This document shows, one piece after another, positions 23,496-33,549 of a stretch of DNA of 64,000 bases. The notes under the pieces were generated by a model, which was not told where the DNA came from, ran no database searches, and was given only the letters and a program-made list of their open reading frames with translations. Each line of letters starts with the position of its first letter. Position 1 is the stretch's first letter. Source of the DNA: JBGAHD01 sp044226395 (GTDB lineage: Bacteria; Pseudomonadota; Gammaproteobacteria; Xanthomonadales; Ahniellaceae). The stretch is taken from positions 372,001 through 436,000 of the forward strand of contig JBGAHD010000003.1 of assembly GCA_044226395.1 (NCBI GenBank), in the 5' to 3' direction. The position numbers were made by a program, and so were the translations under genes.

Positions 23496-26400
23496 TCAGC
23501 CACCGACCTTGAGGAACTGACCCGGTTGATCGGGATGCGGCACATACCAGGCGGGACGGCCATCGGGTTCGCGTCCCAAGCGCGCGCCGGGCACGGGCGG
23601 TTGCGTGGCATCCATGACCGTGCGCGCATTGGCCGCGCTGCGCGGCAGAAAGCCAGCGTCCTGCAGCGCCAGCACCGATTCCTGGAACGCGGTTTCGATG
23701 GCGACGAAATCTTCCTCCGCGTGGGCGGTAGTGAAGAAGCACGGGAAGTTGTCGAGGATGTGGATGCCGCGCAGACGCATCATGGCGAACAGCAAATCCT
23801 GCAGCGGATGATCCTCGGTGAACTGCGTCTTCCACACGGACGCGAAATGCTTGACGGCGATCGGCGCGCCGACGTCGGCGCAGAAGGTGTTGAGCGTGTC
23901 GGCCAGACGCGCGGTGCGCGCGTTCAGACGTTCCTGCAAGCCTGGACCTTCGGCCTTCATGTGCAGCAGCACGGCTTTGGCCGCGGCCAAGGCGAGTGGG
24001 TGACGCACGAAGGTGCCCGCGAAGTAAGTGACACCGACCGTGGGCACGGAGTCATCGCCGAACCGCCAATGGCCGCCGTCGAGCGCGTCCATGTACTCCC
24101 GCTTGCCCGCGATCACGCCGATCGGAAAGCCACCGCCGACCACTTTGCCGTAAGACGCCAGATCCACGTCGATGTCGAACACCGCCTGCGCGCCGCGCGG
24201 ATGCGCGCGGAAACCCGTGACCACTTCGTCGAACACGAACAAAGTGCCAGCTTCGCGCGTGATGCGTCGGACTTCGTGCAGGAACTCGCGCGGCTGAAAA
24301 TCGGGGCGACGACTCTGCACGGGTTCGATCAGCACGGCCGCGAGTTCGTGCGCATGCTCGCGGATCCAGGCCAGCGATTCCGGTGTGCCGTAGTCGAGCA
24401 CGACCACGTTCTCGGCGGTATTGCGCATGATGCCCGGCGCGGCCGGCACGGCGCGCAGTTTCTTGGTGCCGCGCACGATCACTTCGTCGAAGATGCCGTG
24501 ATAAGCGCCACTGAAGATGGCAATGCGCTCGCGACCGGTGACGGTGCGCGCGATGCGCAGACAGCCCATCACCGCTTCCGAGCCGGTGTTGCACAGACCC
24601 GCGCGGTCGTGACCGGTGAGTTCGCACACGAGTTCGGCCACTTCGCCCGCCAGCGGATGCTGCGGGCCAATCTCGTAACCGAGATCGAGTTGGTTGCGCA
24701 CGGCTTCAAGCACAAACGGCGGCTGCCAACCAAACAAGCTCATGCCGAAGCCATTGAGGGCATCGACGTAACGATGGCCGTCGAGATCCCACAGATGCGC
24801 GCCGCGCGAACGCTCGATCACGATCTGGTAGATGATTTCCTTCAGCAGCGGTCGAAAGCCATTGACCACGCGCGGGTCGGCCAGGCGATCGCGATGCTGC
24901 GTGGTGTAGTCCTTGGACTTGCGCGTGCGCGCGACGTACTGCGTAATGAAGGTGTCGAGCTTGTCGCGCTGACGCGCGTCGAGTTCCAGCGCGCCGCTGT
25001 GAATGCGCGCGATCGCGCCGAAGGCCTTCTTGACGTCGTAGCGCGTGTGGGCGAGGGATTCTTCTTCGGTGCTCGTTGGTGTTGGCGTGGCAGTCGTCGC
25101 GACCGGCGTGGGCGCCGGGACTGTCGACGCGGCAACCGGAGTCATCGCGGGCATCGCGGCCGCTTGGCCACCAAGCAAGGCCAGTTGCTGCGCCATGATC
25201 TGCATCTGCTGCTGGATCACTTGCTGCACGTAGTTCGCGGGCGCGGCGCTCGCGATCGGCGCGAACGTCATCGGCGCGGGCATGGCGATCGGCGCAGGCG
25301 CGGCAACGGGCGCGGATTCCGCTGGCAGACTGGCATCGAGATGCGTCACGAGCTTGTCGAGGCTCGCGAAGTCGACCATCAACTGACGAAACGTCACCGG
25401 CGTGCCGAACTGCTTGTGCACCTGGGTCGCGACTTGCGTGAGCATCAAGCTATCGAGACCGAGTTCGAGAAAGCTCGCGGCAGGATCGGCATCGCCCAGA
25501 TCGACGCCGGTCACGTCCTCGAACACGCTCTTGAGTTGCGCGAGCAGGCGTGGCTGGCGAGAGGTGACGGCTGGCGGCATGACGATCTCCGGTACGGCGG
25601 AACTCAACGCGGTGGCGATGGGGGCGGTGGGCGTCGCGGCGACGCGCGCTTCCAACCAATGTCGCTGGCGTTCGAAGGGATAGGTGGGCAGACACAAGCG
25701 CGCGCGGCGCGCGCGACGATCGAGCGAAGCCGGACGCACTGGCAAGCCGCGACACCAGAGTTGGCCGAAGGCGCCGCGCAGCGCGGTGACTTCCTTCGTG
25801 GCGTCGTCCGCGAGCGACGCGACGCAGGCCACTTGCGCGGCTTGCGCGCCCAGGTGCTGACGCGCGAGCGTGGTCAGCGTCGCGCGCGGACCGACTTCGA
25901 GCAAGGTGCGCGCGGGTGCATCGAGCAGATGGCGCAGCGCGGTCGAGAAGCGCACGGGCTCGCGCAGATGACTTGCCCAGTAGTCGGGCGAAGTCGCACG
26001 CGCTTCGTCGAGCCAGTCACCGGTGGCGGTGGAAACGATGGGGATGCGAGGCGCGCGCAAGGTCACGCGCGCGACGGCTGCACGGAACGGCGCGATGACG
26101 GGGTCCATCATCGACGAATGGAAGGCGTGCGAGGTTCGCAGCGTGCGACAGGCAATGCCTTCGCTCTCGAGCGCGCGCTGCCAGTCGGTGATGGCCTCGA
26201 TGGGACCGGCGACGACGCACGCGCCGGGTGCATTCTCCGCCGCGAGCGACAAGGTGTCGGGCAGTCGCGCCAACACGGCCTCGGTTGGCAAGCGCACTGA
26301 CAGCATCGCGCCCGCGGGCATTGCTTGCATCAAGCGACCGCGCAGGGCGACGAGGCGCGCGGCGTCGGTGACTTCGAACACACCGGCCAGTGTGGCCGCG

Positions 26401-29400
26401 ACGAATTCGCCGACGCTGTGACCGATCAATGCGGCGGGCGTCACACCTTGCGCTTGCCACCAACGCGCAAGCGCGTATTCGAGGGCGAAGGTGGCCGGTT
26501 GCATGCGCGCGGTGGGCAGCAGCGCTTCGGGCGATTCGTCGAACAGCGCGTGACGCAAGTCGAGGTCGGTGTCGCTAGCAATCGCATCGAAGACTTCGTC
26601 AAGCGCGCCGCGGAAGACGGGTTCCTCGCGATAGAGCGCGCGGCCCATCGCGGGATAGGTCGCGCCTTGGCCGGGGAACATCATCACGAGGTCGCCGCCG
26701 CGCGCCGGTCGCGTGCGCGCGGCGCTGGCTTGGGCTTCACGCAACGCCGTGACAGCGGACTGCGGCGTGTCGGCCACGACGCTGAGGCGATGCGCGAAGG
26801 CCTTGCGGCCGATCGCGAGCGTCCACGCGACGTCGTCGAGCGAGATGTCGGCCTGCGCCTCGAGATGATCGGCCAAACGCTCGGTCGCTTGCGCCAAGGC
26901 TTCAGGCGTACGCGCGGACAGCGTGAGCACCCGCGGCGAATGACTTCGCTCGGTGGGCGCCTCGAGCGGCGCTTCCTCGACGATCACATGCGCATTGGTG
27001 CCGCCGACGCCGAACGCGCTCACGCCCGCGCGACGCGGCTGCGCGCCGCGCGGCCACGGCGTCAGCCGATCGTTGACGACGAAGGGCGAGCGCGCGAAAT
27101 CGATGGCGTCATTGGCGCGCTCGAAATGCAAACTTGCCGGAATACGCTCATCGCGCAAACTCAGCGCGGTCTTGATCAAACCCGTCGCGCCCGCCGCGAT
27201 CACGAGGTGTCCGACATTGCTCTTGACCGAGCCAATGCGGCAGAAGCCAGTGTCGCGCGTGTGCTGTTGGAAGGCTTGCGTCAGGCCTTCGATCTCGATC
27301 GGATCGCCAACCGGCGTCGCCGTGCCATGCGCTTCGATGTAGCTGATCGAGCGCGCATCGACGCCCGCCGCGCGCTGCGCCATCGCAATGACCGCCGCTT
27401 GGCCCGCGCTGCTCGGCGCTGTGAAGCTGGCCTTAATGCCGCCATCGTTGTTGACCGCACCGCCGCGAATCAGCGCGATCAGCGGATTGCCGTCGCGTCG
27501 CGCGTCGCTCAGTCGCTTGAGCACCAGCACCGCCGCGCCATCGCTGAACACCGTGCCGCCCGCGGCCGCGTCGAAAGATCGCGTATGACCATCGGGCGAG
27601 AGCATCGCGCCTTCTTGATACAGATAGCCACTGCGCGGCGGACAGGTCACGGATGCGCCACCGGCGAGTGCCATGTCGCAGCGACCGGCGCGCAAGGCAT
27701 CAACGGCCTGACACACGGCGACCAGCGAGGTCGAACACGCCGTGTGCACGCTGATCGCGGGGCCCGTGAGGTTGAGCTTGTGCGCGACGCGCGTGGCGAT
27801 GTAGTCCTTCTCGTTGCCAAGCATCACTTGAAACGCGCCGAGTTTGTCGATGAGTTCGGGATAAGCCTGCACGTGCCGTTGGAAATACGTGCCGTTGTAC
27901 ATGCCGGCGAAGATGCCAATGGGCACTTCGGCGGCGTCGGGCACATGGCCCGCGCGTTCCAGCGCTTCCCAGCACAGTTCGAGGAAGATGCGTTGCTGCG
28001 GATCGATCAGCTCGGCTTCGCGCGGACTGATGCCGAAGAAGCTCGCATCGAATGTCTCGACGCCGTCGATTACGCCGCGCGCGCGCACGTAGCGCGGATC
28101 GTCGCGCTCGGTCGTGGGAATCGAAGGATCGATCTCCTCGGGCGCGAAGCGCGTGATGCTGTCGACGCCCTCGCAGAGGTTGCGCCAGAACGTCTCGACG
28201 TCGCTGGCACCAGGAAAACGCCCGGCCATCGCGACAATGGCGATGGGCTCGTGCTCGTCGGCGCGCGCGAGCGGCTGGGCCAGACGTGAAGCTTCGAGCG
28301 CCGACGCTTCGCCTTGGCTAAGCAGCTGCGCCAGCGCGGCCGGCGTCGGATCGCGATAGAAGCGCGTGGCGGTGATCGCGACGAGTCCTTCTCGATTCGC
28401 GATGGCGATCAGACGCAGGGCCAGCAGCGAGTTGCCGCCGAGCGCGAAGAAGCTGTCCTCGCGGCCGACGCGATCGATTTCGAGCACGCGCGCGAACAGG
28501 GCGCACAGACGTTCCTCGTCCGGCGATTTCGCGGGCGCAAAGGCCACGGCGAGTTCGGGACGCGTGCGTGATGGCGTTGGCAAGGCGCGTCGGTCGAGCT
28601 TGCCATTGGCCGTGACCGGCAGCGCGTCGAGGCGCACGTAGACGTGCGGCACCATGAACTCGGGCAGCGCTTGCGCGAGATGTTCGCGCAGATCGGCCAT
28701 TGCGACATCGCGCGCGAGCACGCAGTACGCGGCCAGATACTTGCCGCCCGGTCGATCGTCGCGCGCGATCACGGCGCAGGCGCGCACGGCGGGATGGCGG
28801 GCGAGGGCGTTTTCGATCTCGCCGGTCTCGATGCGATAGCCGCGAATCTTCACTTGCGTGTCGGCGCGGCCGAGGAAATCGATCGTGCCATCGGCGAGCC
28901 AGCGCACGCGGTCGCCAGTGCGATAGCAGCGCTCGAGGCGGCCATCGATCGTGACGTCGACGAACCGTTCGGCGGTCAGCGCGGCTTGACCGAGATAGCC
29001 GAGCGCCAGGCCTTCGCCAGCAACGTACAACTCGCCGACGGCGCCGATCGGCAGCAGCTCGCGGCGGGCATTGAGCACGAACACGCGCGTATCAGCGATG
29101 GGCTTGCCGATCGGAATGCTGGTGGCGTCATCGGGCACGGTCGCGATGCGATGCGTGCAGGTGAACGTGGTGCACTCGGTCGGGCCGTAGCCATTGATCA
29201 AAGCAGTGTCGGGCAGCGCGGCGCGGGCGCGACGGATGTGTTCGACCGACAGCGCTTCGCCGCCCGTGAGCAGCTCGCGCAGACCCGCGAGATGTCGCGG
29301 TTCCTGTTCGACGATGGCATTGAACAGCGCCGCCGTGAGCCACGCCGTGGTGACGCCATGCGCGCTGATCGTGCGCGTGAGGCCTTGGCCCGAAGGCAGG

Positions 29401-30614
29401 GTCTCTTCATGCACGACCACGGTGCCGCCGTTGAGCAGGGCGCCCCAGATCTCCAAGGTCGATGCGTCGAAGCCCAGCGGCGCGGCATGCAGCAGTCGCG
29501 TGTCGCGATCGAGCGTGACGTAGTCGACGTCGCGCACCAGTCGAATGATGGCGCGATCGGGAATGCACACGCCTTTGGGCGTGCCCGTCGATCCCGAGGT
29601 GTACATGACATAGGCCAGCGACGCGCCGTCGCGCGCGAGCGCTCTCGGCGAGCTGTCTTGTGTCGTGGCGAGCAAGATCGCGCGACGCTTGCCTGGCAAT
29701 GCCGCCACGGCATCCGTCGAGGCCGCGATGGCACGCGTGACGCGCGCGTCATCGAGCATGAAGCTCAAGCGCTCGCGTGGGAAGCTGGCGTCGAGCGGCA
29801 GATACGCGCCGCCCGCCTTGAGGATGCCCAGCAGCGCGATGACGGCGTCGGCGCTACGCGGCAGGAGAACACCGACGAGTTCGCCGGCTTGCAAGCCGTC
29901 ATCGAGCAGCGCGTTGGCGAGTGCGTTGGAGGCGCGATCCAATTCGCCGTAGCTGAGCCGTTGCGTGCCATCGATCACCGCGATCGACTCGGGATGTCGC
30001 TGCGCGATCGCGGCGAACAGAGCAGGCACCGAGTCTTCCGCGCGTCGAGGCCGCGCGGTGTCGTTCCATTCGCGCAGTTGCAGGGTGCGCGAACGTTGAT
30101 CGAGCAGTGAGAGCTTCGCGAGGTCGTCGCACTGTTCGTCGGCGAGGCCGACCAGCACTTCGCGCAGCGCCGCTTCGATCACGGCGAAGGCGGCGCGCGG
30201 CAGCGTCTCGGGCGCGCGCAAGACGATCGCATGGTCGCCACGCCAGGCCAGATGCAGGCGCCATGGGGAGTTCGTGATCTCGCGATCCTGGATGTCGACG
30301 ATCCAGTCGTTGCTGGTCGCTGCTTCGACAGTCGATGCAATCGCGCGCTTGGCCCAATCGTCTAGCTTCGCGGCATCTGACACTTCAAGATTCAGCGCGC
30401 CGCGTCGCTCACTCGCCGCCGTCACCGACGGCACGCCCGTCAAACGCGCGCCAACAAAGGCCATCGCCAGCAACAGCACATCGTCAAGTTCAACGCCGAG
30501 CCGTTTGGCCACGACGCGAGCATCACCCTCGACAGGCACCGAATGCTCGCGCGCCATCGCGCCGGCGGCGGGCAGGGCATCGAACAGGGTGAGAGCGGCG
30601 TCGTCGGTAGTCAT
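23496..30614 (-). CDS. Hybrid NRPS-PKS: A-PCP-KS-AT-ACP-aminotransferase
   Basis: A 2372-residue initiating or early assembly-line protein. Order: residues 1-190 resemble only the tail of a condensation domain, with no HHxxxDG, ending in the linker LREWNDTARP. Then come adenylation (200-680, YTSGSTGTPKG 338-348), carrier (GGNSLL, Ser729), ketosynthase (788-1215, Cys960, His1096, His1136), acyltransferase (1308-1600, Ser1400 in GHSVGE; HAFH at 1496-1499 points to malonyl-CoA), and carrier (Ser1722). An Ala/Pro-rich linker (1765-1850) leads to a class III PLP aminotransferase (1885-2325, lysine 2157 in SYGKVVGGG). No ketoreductase is present, so the beta-ketone should go to the aminotransferase, as in mycosubtilin- and microcystin-type systems. 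My reading of the adenylation code is DALWLGGTFK, substrate unassigned. It sits directly between the oxygenase gene and the second NRPS gene. Confidence 0.95.
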   Translation of the reverse strand: MTTDDAALTLFDALPAAGAMAREHSVPVEGDARVVAKRLGVELDDVLLLAMAFVGARLTGVPSVTAASERRGALNLEVSDAAKLDDWAKRAIASTVEAATSNDWIVDIQDREITNSPWRLHLAWRGDHAIVLRAPETLPRAAFAVIEAALREVLVGLADEQCDDLAKLSLLDQRSRTLQLREWNDTARPRRAEDSVPALFAAIAQRHPESIAVIDGTQRLSYGELDRASNALANALLDDGLQAGELVGVLLPRSADAVIALLGILKAGGAYLPLDASFPRERLSFMLDDARVTRAIAASTDAVAALPGKRRAILLATTQDSSPRALARDGASLAYVMYTSGSTGTPKGVCIPDRAIIRLVRDVDYVTLDRDTRLLHAAPLGFDASTLEIWGALLNGGTVVVHEETLPSGQGLTRTISAHGVTTAWLTAALFNAIVEQEPRHLAGLRELLTGGEALSVEHIRRARAALPDTALINGYGPTECTTFTCTHRIATVPDDATSIPIGKPIADTRVFVLNARRELLPIGAVGELYVAGEGLALGYLGQAALTAERFVDVTIDGRLERCYRTGDRVRWLADGTIDFLGRADTQVKIRGYRIETGEIENALARHPAVRACAVIARDDRPGGKYLAAYCVLARDVAMADLREHLAQALPEFMVPHVYVRLDALPVTANGKLDRRALPTPSRTRPELAVAFAPAKSPDEERLCALFARVLEIDRVGREDSFFALGGNSLLALRLIAIANREGLVAITATRFYRDPTPAALAQLLSQGEASALEASRLAQPLARADEHEPIAIVAMAGRFPGASDVETFWRNLCEGVDSITRFAPEEIDPSIPTTERDDPRYVRARGVIDGVETFDASFFGISPREAELIDPQQRIFLELCWEALERAGHVPDAAEVPIGIFAGMYNGTYFQRHVQAYPELIDKLGAFQVMLGNEKDYIATRVAHKLNLTGPAISVHTACSTSLVAVCQAVDALRAGRCDMALAGGASVTCPPRSGYLYQEGAMLSPDGHTRSFDAAAGGTVFSDGAAVLVLKRLSDARRDGNPLIALIRGGAVNNDGGIKASFTAPSSAGQAAVIAMAQRAAGVDARSISYIEAHGTATPVGDPIEIEGLTQAFQQHTRDTGFCRIGSVKSNVGHLVIAAGATGLIKTALSLRDERIPASLHFERANDAIDFARSPFVVNDRLTPWPRGAQPRRAGVSAFGVGGTNAHVIVEEAPLEAPTERSHSPRVLTLSARTPEALAQATERLADHLEAQADISLDDVAWTLAIGRKAFAHRLSVVADTPQSAVTALREAQASAARTRPARGGDLVMMFPGQGATYPAMGRALYREEPVFRGALDEVFDAIASDTDLDLRHALFDESPEALLPTARMQPATFALEYALARWWQAQGVTPAALIGHSVGEFVAATLAGVFEVTDAARLVALRGRLMQAMPAGAMLSVRLPTEAVLARLPDTLSLAAENAPGACVVAGPIEAITDWQRALESEGIACRTLRTSHAFHSSMMDPVIAPFRAAVARVTLRAPRIPIVSTATGDWLDEARATSPDYWASHLREPVRFSTALRHLLDAPARTLLEVGPRATLTTLARQHLGAQAAQVACVASLADDATKEVTALRGAFGQLWCRGLPVRPASLDRRARRARLCLPTYPFERQRHWLEARVAATPTAPIATALSSAVPEIVMPPAVTSRQPRLLAQLKSVFEDVTGVDLGDADPAASFLELGLDSLMLTQVATQVHKQFGTPVTFRQLMVDFASLDKLVTHLDASLPAESAPVAAPAPIAMPAPMTFAPIASAAPANYVQQVIQQQMQIMAQQLALLGGQAAAMPAMTPVAASTVPAPTPVATTATPTPTSTEEESLAHTRYDVKKAFGAIARIHSGALELDARQRDKLDTFITQYVARTRKSKDYTTQHRDRLADPRVVNGFRPLLKEIIYQIVIERSRGAHLWDLDGHRYVDALNGFGMSLFGWQPPFVLEAVRNQLDLGYEIGPQHPLAGEVAELVCELTGHDRAGLCNTGSEAVMGCLRIARTVTGRERIAIFSGAYHGIFDEVIVRGTKKLRAVPAAPGIMRNTAENVVVLDYGTPESLAWIREHAHELAAVLIEPVQSRRPDFQPREFLHEVRRITREAGTLFVFDEVVTGFRAHPRGAQAVFDIDVDLASYGKVVGGGFPIGVIAGKREYMDALDGGHWRFGDDSVPTVGVTYFAGTFVRHPLALAAAKAVLLHMKAEGPGLQERLNARTARLADTLNTFCADVGAPIAVKHFASVWKTQFTEDHPLQDLLFAMMRLRGIHILDNFPCFFTTAHAEEDFVAIETAFQESVLALQDAGFLPRSAANARTVMDATQPPVPGARLGREPDGRPAWYVPHPDQPGQFLKVGG

Positions 30615-30619
30615 CGCGA

Positions 30620-31543
30620 TCAGGTCAGATTCGCCGCGGCATAACGCGCCGTATCGGGATGCAGCGGCCGCCCCATAAGGCGGCGCGCGAAGCGACGCGA
30701 GCCCACGATCGTGCGGCCCGCGAGATACGTCATGCCGTCATGCAGCGAACTGGCGCCCACGGGCGGTGGCGACAAGCGCGCGCGCCGCAACAGATCGTGC
30801 ATCTTGTGCAGCAACGCATCGCGACGCGTCGCATGGGTGTAATAGGTGAAGCTCATCGTGATCGAAGGCTCGTCGCCGTTCTCGACCATGTGCGGGCTGG
30901 TCGAGGGCATGTAAGCGCCCATGCCCGGTTCCAGATCGAAAACCTGCGCGCGCGCGCGGAACTCGTCGCGCCACTGGATCAAGTCGCGCGCGTGGTGATA
31001 GTGAAAGCGATCGCGCGCGAGTTCGCTGACCACGACCGTGTCGCGGTGATCCCACACGTAGACGCGCTTCTTGCCGCGCATCTGCAAAATGAAATTGTGT
31101 TCCTTGTCGATGTGGAACGGCGTGACCGTGTTCGGCGAGGTCACGAAGATCCAGCCGCCGCGATAGCTCATGCCGGGATCGATCGACCCGATGCGCGGCT
31201 CGACTTCATCGAGCACCTCGTCGACGAGACCACGATAGATGTCGTCGGTCTGCACATTGAGCAGGGACATCCAGGCCTTGGCGTCGCGAATGTGTTCGAG
31301 CGTGCTGGCCGCGCCCGCGCCATTGGGGTGCAGTCGCGGCGCGTCGTTGAACGGCGTCCCGGCGCTGGCCTGGTTGCTGTGCGTGCGCACGCGGCCGACG
31401 GCGTCGAGGCGCTTGCCCAGTTCAATCAACGCCTCGGGCTGCAGCAGCGGATGCGCGCACAGCGCGTGCCGCACGGGCTGAATGCGCCACGGGTCGAAGC
31501 GGCTCCAGTCGAGCAGCAGACGCGGTTCGCGGTCGGCATTCAT
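30620..31543 (-). CDS. JmjC/cupin-8-type iron-dependent oxygenase candidate
   Basis: A 307-residue protein probably hydroxylating a substrate using Fe(II) and 2-oxoglutarate. The double-stranded beta-helix core shows TPFHIDKEHNFILQM (His about 144, Asp about 146) and a distal SPHMVENG (His about 217), the usual H-x-D...H iron triad of cupin_8/JmjC proteins. TGT-PCR-like or asparaginyl-hydroxylase specificities cannot be read. The ATG at 31541-31543 is preferred over one 66 bases upstream because the longer leader (MARAATPRRIARWV) has no family-like features, but the ribosome site is weak in both cases. Its stop lies 5 bases before the hybrid NRPS-PKS start, so it is first in that unit. A tailoring role on a carrier-bound amino acid is inferred from position only. 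Confidence 0.8.
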   Translation of the reverse strand: MNADREPRLLLDWSRFDPWRIQPVRHALCAHPLLQPEALIELGKRLDAVGRVRTHSNQASAGTPFNDAPRLHPNGAGAASTLEHIRDAKAWMSLLNVQTDDIYRGLVDEVLDEVEPRIGSIDPGMSYRGGWIFVTSPNTVTPFHIDKEHNFILQMRGKKRVYVWDHRDTVVVSELARDRFHYHHARDLIQWRDEFRARAQVFDLEPGMGAYMPSTSPHMVENGDEPSITMSFTYYTHATRRDALLHKMHDLLRRARLSPPPVGASSLHDGMTYLAGRTIVGSRRFARRLMGRPLHPDTARYAAANLT

Positions 31544-31650
31544 GGCGTGAGATCCCAGTTCAATGTCGACCCATCGCGCGATGCGCCTTGGCGTCGCCGC
31601 GCGCGCCATGCCACTATCGCGACCCTGCGCGCGGGCCGCGCGTTCCGGGA

Positions 31651-32484
31651 ATGCCTCACGTGAGCACCGTCGCCAGTATTCGTCGCGCCATGATCGAACT
31701 CGCCGAGTTGCCGGTGCTGAACTGGTTCATGCGGCCGGTGTATCGGAGCATGTTCCTGCGCAACCGGTGGTTGAACTTGTACAGCGGCGTGTTCGACAGC
31801 TTCGCCGCCGCCCAGGCCAGCGCGCCACCGGCGCGCGCCGTCGGCTACGACAACGCCGCGTCGGCGGGGTTGTATCGCGAGCGCATTCGCGCGTTGCGCG
31901 CCAGTGATTTTCCCAGTCTGTTCTGGATGCAGCGCCTGATTCAGGGCGGCGCGCGTCGCGTGTTCGATCTGGGCGGTCACTTCGGCATCAGCTACTACGC
32001 CTTGGCGTTGCGCAGCGAATTGCCGAGTGATCTGGACTGGTGCGTGTACGACGTGCCCGCGGTCGTGACCTCGGGTCGCGAGTACGCGGCGCAGCACGAC
32101 GCCGACGGCCGCCTGCGCTTCACCGGCGATCGTCAGGGCGCCGATGGCGCCGACGTGCTGTTGGCCAGCGGCGCGCTGCAGTACCTCGACTACTCCTTGG
32201 CCGAGTTGCTGCGTACGCTGTCGCGGCCGCCGCGTGAGTTGGTGATTTGTCAGACGCCCCTGCATCCGTCGCTGTCCTTTTTCACCCTGCAAAGCATGGG
32301 TACCGCGTTCTGTCCTTACCGCGTGAGCGCGGAGCCGCGCTTCGTCGCCGAACTCGCCGAGCTCGGCTATCACGTGGTCGATCGTTGGGAGAGTCTGGAA
32401 AAGCGTTGTCGCATTCCCTTCCGCCCCGGCTATTCGCTCGATCGCTACACGGGCCTGGTGTTGCGGCGCGCGGTTGGCGACTGA
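31651..32484 (+). CDS. TIGR04325-type putative methyltransferase
   Basis: A protein of about 277 residues resembling the TIGR04325 family of uncharacterised SAM-dependent methyltransferases often found in polysaccharide loci. The SAM-binding start is RVFDLGGHFGISYYAL, followed by WCVYDVPAVVTSGREYA and LLASGALQYLDYSL, which are the segments I remember for the family. The start is unsure: ATG 31651 is chosen, with GTG 31660 and ATG 31693 as alternatives and no strong ribosome site for any. It diverges from the oxygenase gene across about 107 bases, so it may share its promoter region. It could modify the NRPS product or a sugar; position does not decide. Confidence 0.75.
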   Translation: MPHVSTVASIRRAMIELAELPVLNWFMRPVYRSMFLRNRWLNLYSGVFDSFAAAQASAPPARAVGYDNAASAGLYRERIRALRASDFPSLFWMQRLIQGGARRVFDLGGHFGISYYALALRSELPSDLDWCVYDVPAVVTSGREYAAQHDADGRLRFTGDRQGADGADVLLASGALQYLDYSLAELLRTLSRPPRELVICQTPLHPSLSFFTLQSMGTAFCPYRVSAEPRFVAELAELGYHVVDRWESLEKRCRIPFRPGYSLDRYTGLVLRRAVGD

Positions 32485-32499
32485 GCCCCCTGCTCGCGA

Positions 32500-32515
32500 C
32501 CACGCCCCCGCGTGG
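32500..32515. terminator. Weak hairpin between convergent genes
   Basis: CCACGC (32500-32505) pairs with GCGTGG (32510-32515) around CCCC, between the convergent methyltransferase and epimerase genes. No T-run follows on either strand, so intrinsic termination is doubtful. Confidence 0.3.
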
Positions 32516-32529
32516 CCGCGTGTGTTTAC

Positions 32530-33537
32530 CTACACGCGATAAAAGTCGCGATACCAGCTCACGAAGCGCGCCACGCCGACTTCGATCGGCGTATTGGGCG
32601 AATAGCCCGTGTCGCGAATCAGTTCCTCGACGTCGGCGCGCGTGTCCGGCACATCGCCGGGCTGCAGCGGCAGCAAATTCTTGAGCGCGCGCTTGCCCAC
32701 GGTCTGCTCGATCACTTCGATGTAGCGCTCGAGCATGACGGGCTGGTTATTGCCGATGTTGTACACGCGATACGGCGCGCGCGAGGTGGCCGGCGTCGGA
32801 TCGTCGGGATTGAAATCGGGATCGGGCGCGGCGACGCGATCGAGCGTGCGGATCACGCCTTCGACGATGTCGTCGATGTAGGTGAAATCGCGCGTGTGCT
32901 TGCCGTGGTTGAACACATCGATCGGCTCGCCCGCGAGAATCTTGCGCGTGAACAGGAACAGCGCCATGTCCGGCCGGCCCCACGGCCCATAGACCGTGAA
33001 GAAGCGCAGACCCGTGGTCGGCAGACGGAACAGATGGCTGTAGGTGTGCGCCATCAATTCATTGGCCTTCTTGCTGGCCGCGTACAAACTCACCGGATGA
33101 TCGACGCTATCGCGCACCGAGAACGGCAGGCGCGTGTTGGCGCCGTACACCGAACTCGACGAGGCATAGACCAGATGCTCGACATTGTTATGCCGAGATG
33201 CTTCGAGAATATTGATGAAACCGACGATATTGGCGTCGATGTAGGCGCGCGGATTTTCCAGCGAATAACGCACGCCAGCCTGCGCGGCCAGATTGACCAC
33301 GCGCTCGGGCTTGAACTCGGCGAAGACGCGACGCACGGCGGCATCGTCTTCCAGTGACGCGGTCTCGTGGCGATAGCCTTCGCGAACGGTCAGCCGATCG
33401 AGGCGCGCACGCTTGAGGTTGACGTCGTAGTAATCGTTGAGATTGTCGAAGCCCTGCACCTCGTCGCCGCGATCGAGCAAGCGGTGGGCGAGGGCGGAAC
33501 CAATGAAGCCGGCGCTGCCGGTAACCAAAACGCGCAT
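32530..33537 (-). CDS. UDP-glucuronate 4-epimerase-like SDR enzyme
   Basis: Likely interconverts UDP-glucuronic and UDP-galacturonic acid, or the N-acetylated forms, for polymer assembly. At 335 residues it begins MRVLVTGSAGFIGSALA, with the NAD loop GSAGFIGS, and has FDNLNDYYDVNLKRARLDRL, a stretch characteristic of GalAE/CapI/WbpP-like epimerases. YAASKKANELMAH (about 152-164) supplies the YxxxK pair, with SSSVYG upstream. It is 12 bases downstream of the nucleotide-sugar dehydrogenase gene on the same strand. The natural pair is oxidation of the UDP-sugar at C6 followed by C4 epimerisation, as in Vi antigen synthesis (TviB then TviC). Exact substrate is not readable. Confidence 0.87.
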   Translation of the reverse strand: MRVLVTGSAGFIGSALAHRLLDRGDEVQGFDNLNDYYDVNLKRARLDRLTVREGYRHETASLEDDAAVRRVFAEFKPERVVNLAAQAGVRYSLENPRAYIDANIVGFINILEASRHNNVEHLVYASSSSVYGANTRLPFSVRDSVDHPVSLYAASKKANELMAHTYSHLFRLPTTGLRFFTVYGPWGRPDMALFLFTRKILAGEPIDVFNHGKHTRDFTYIDDIVEGVIRTLDRVAAPDPDFNPDDPTPATSRAPYRVYNIGNNQPVMLERYIEVIEQTVGKRALKNLLPLQPGDVPDTRADVEELIRDTGYSPNTPIEVGVARFVSWYRDFYRV

Positions 33538-33549
33538 CGCGAACTCCCT

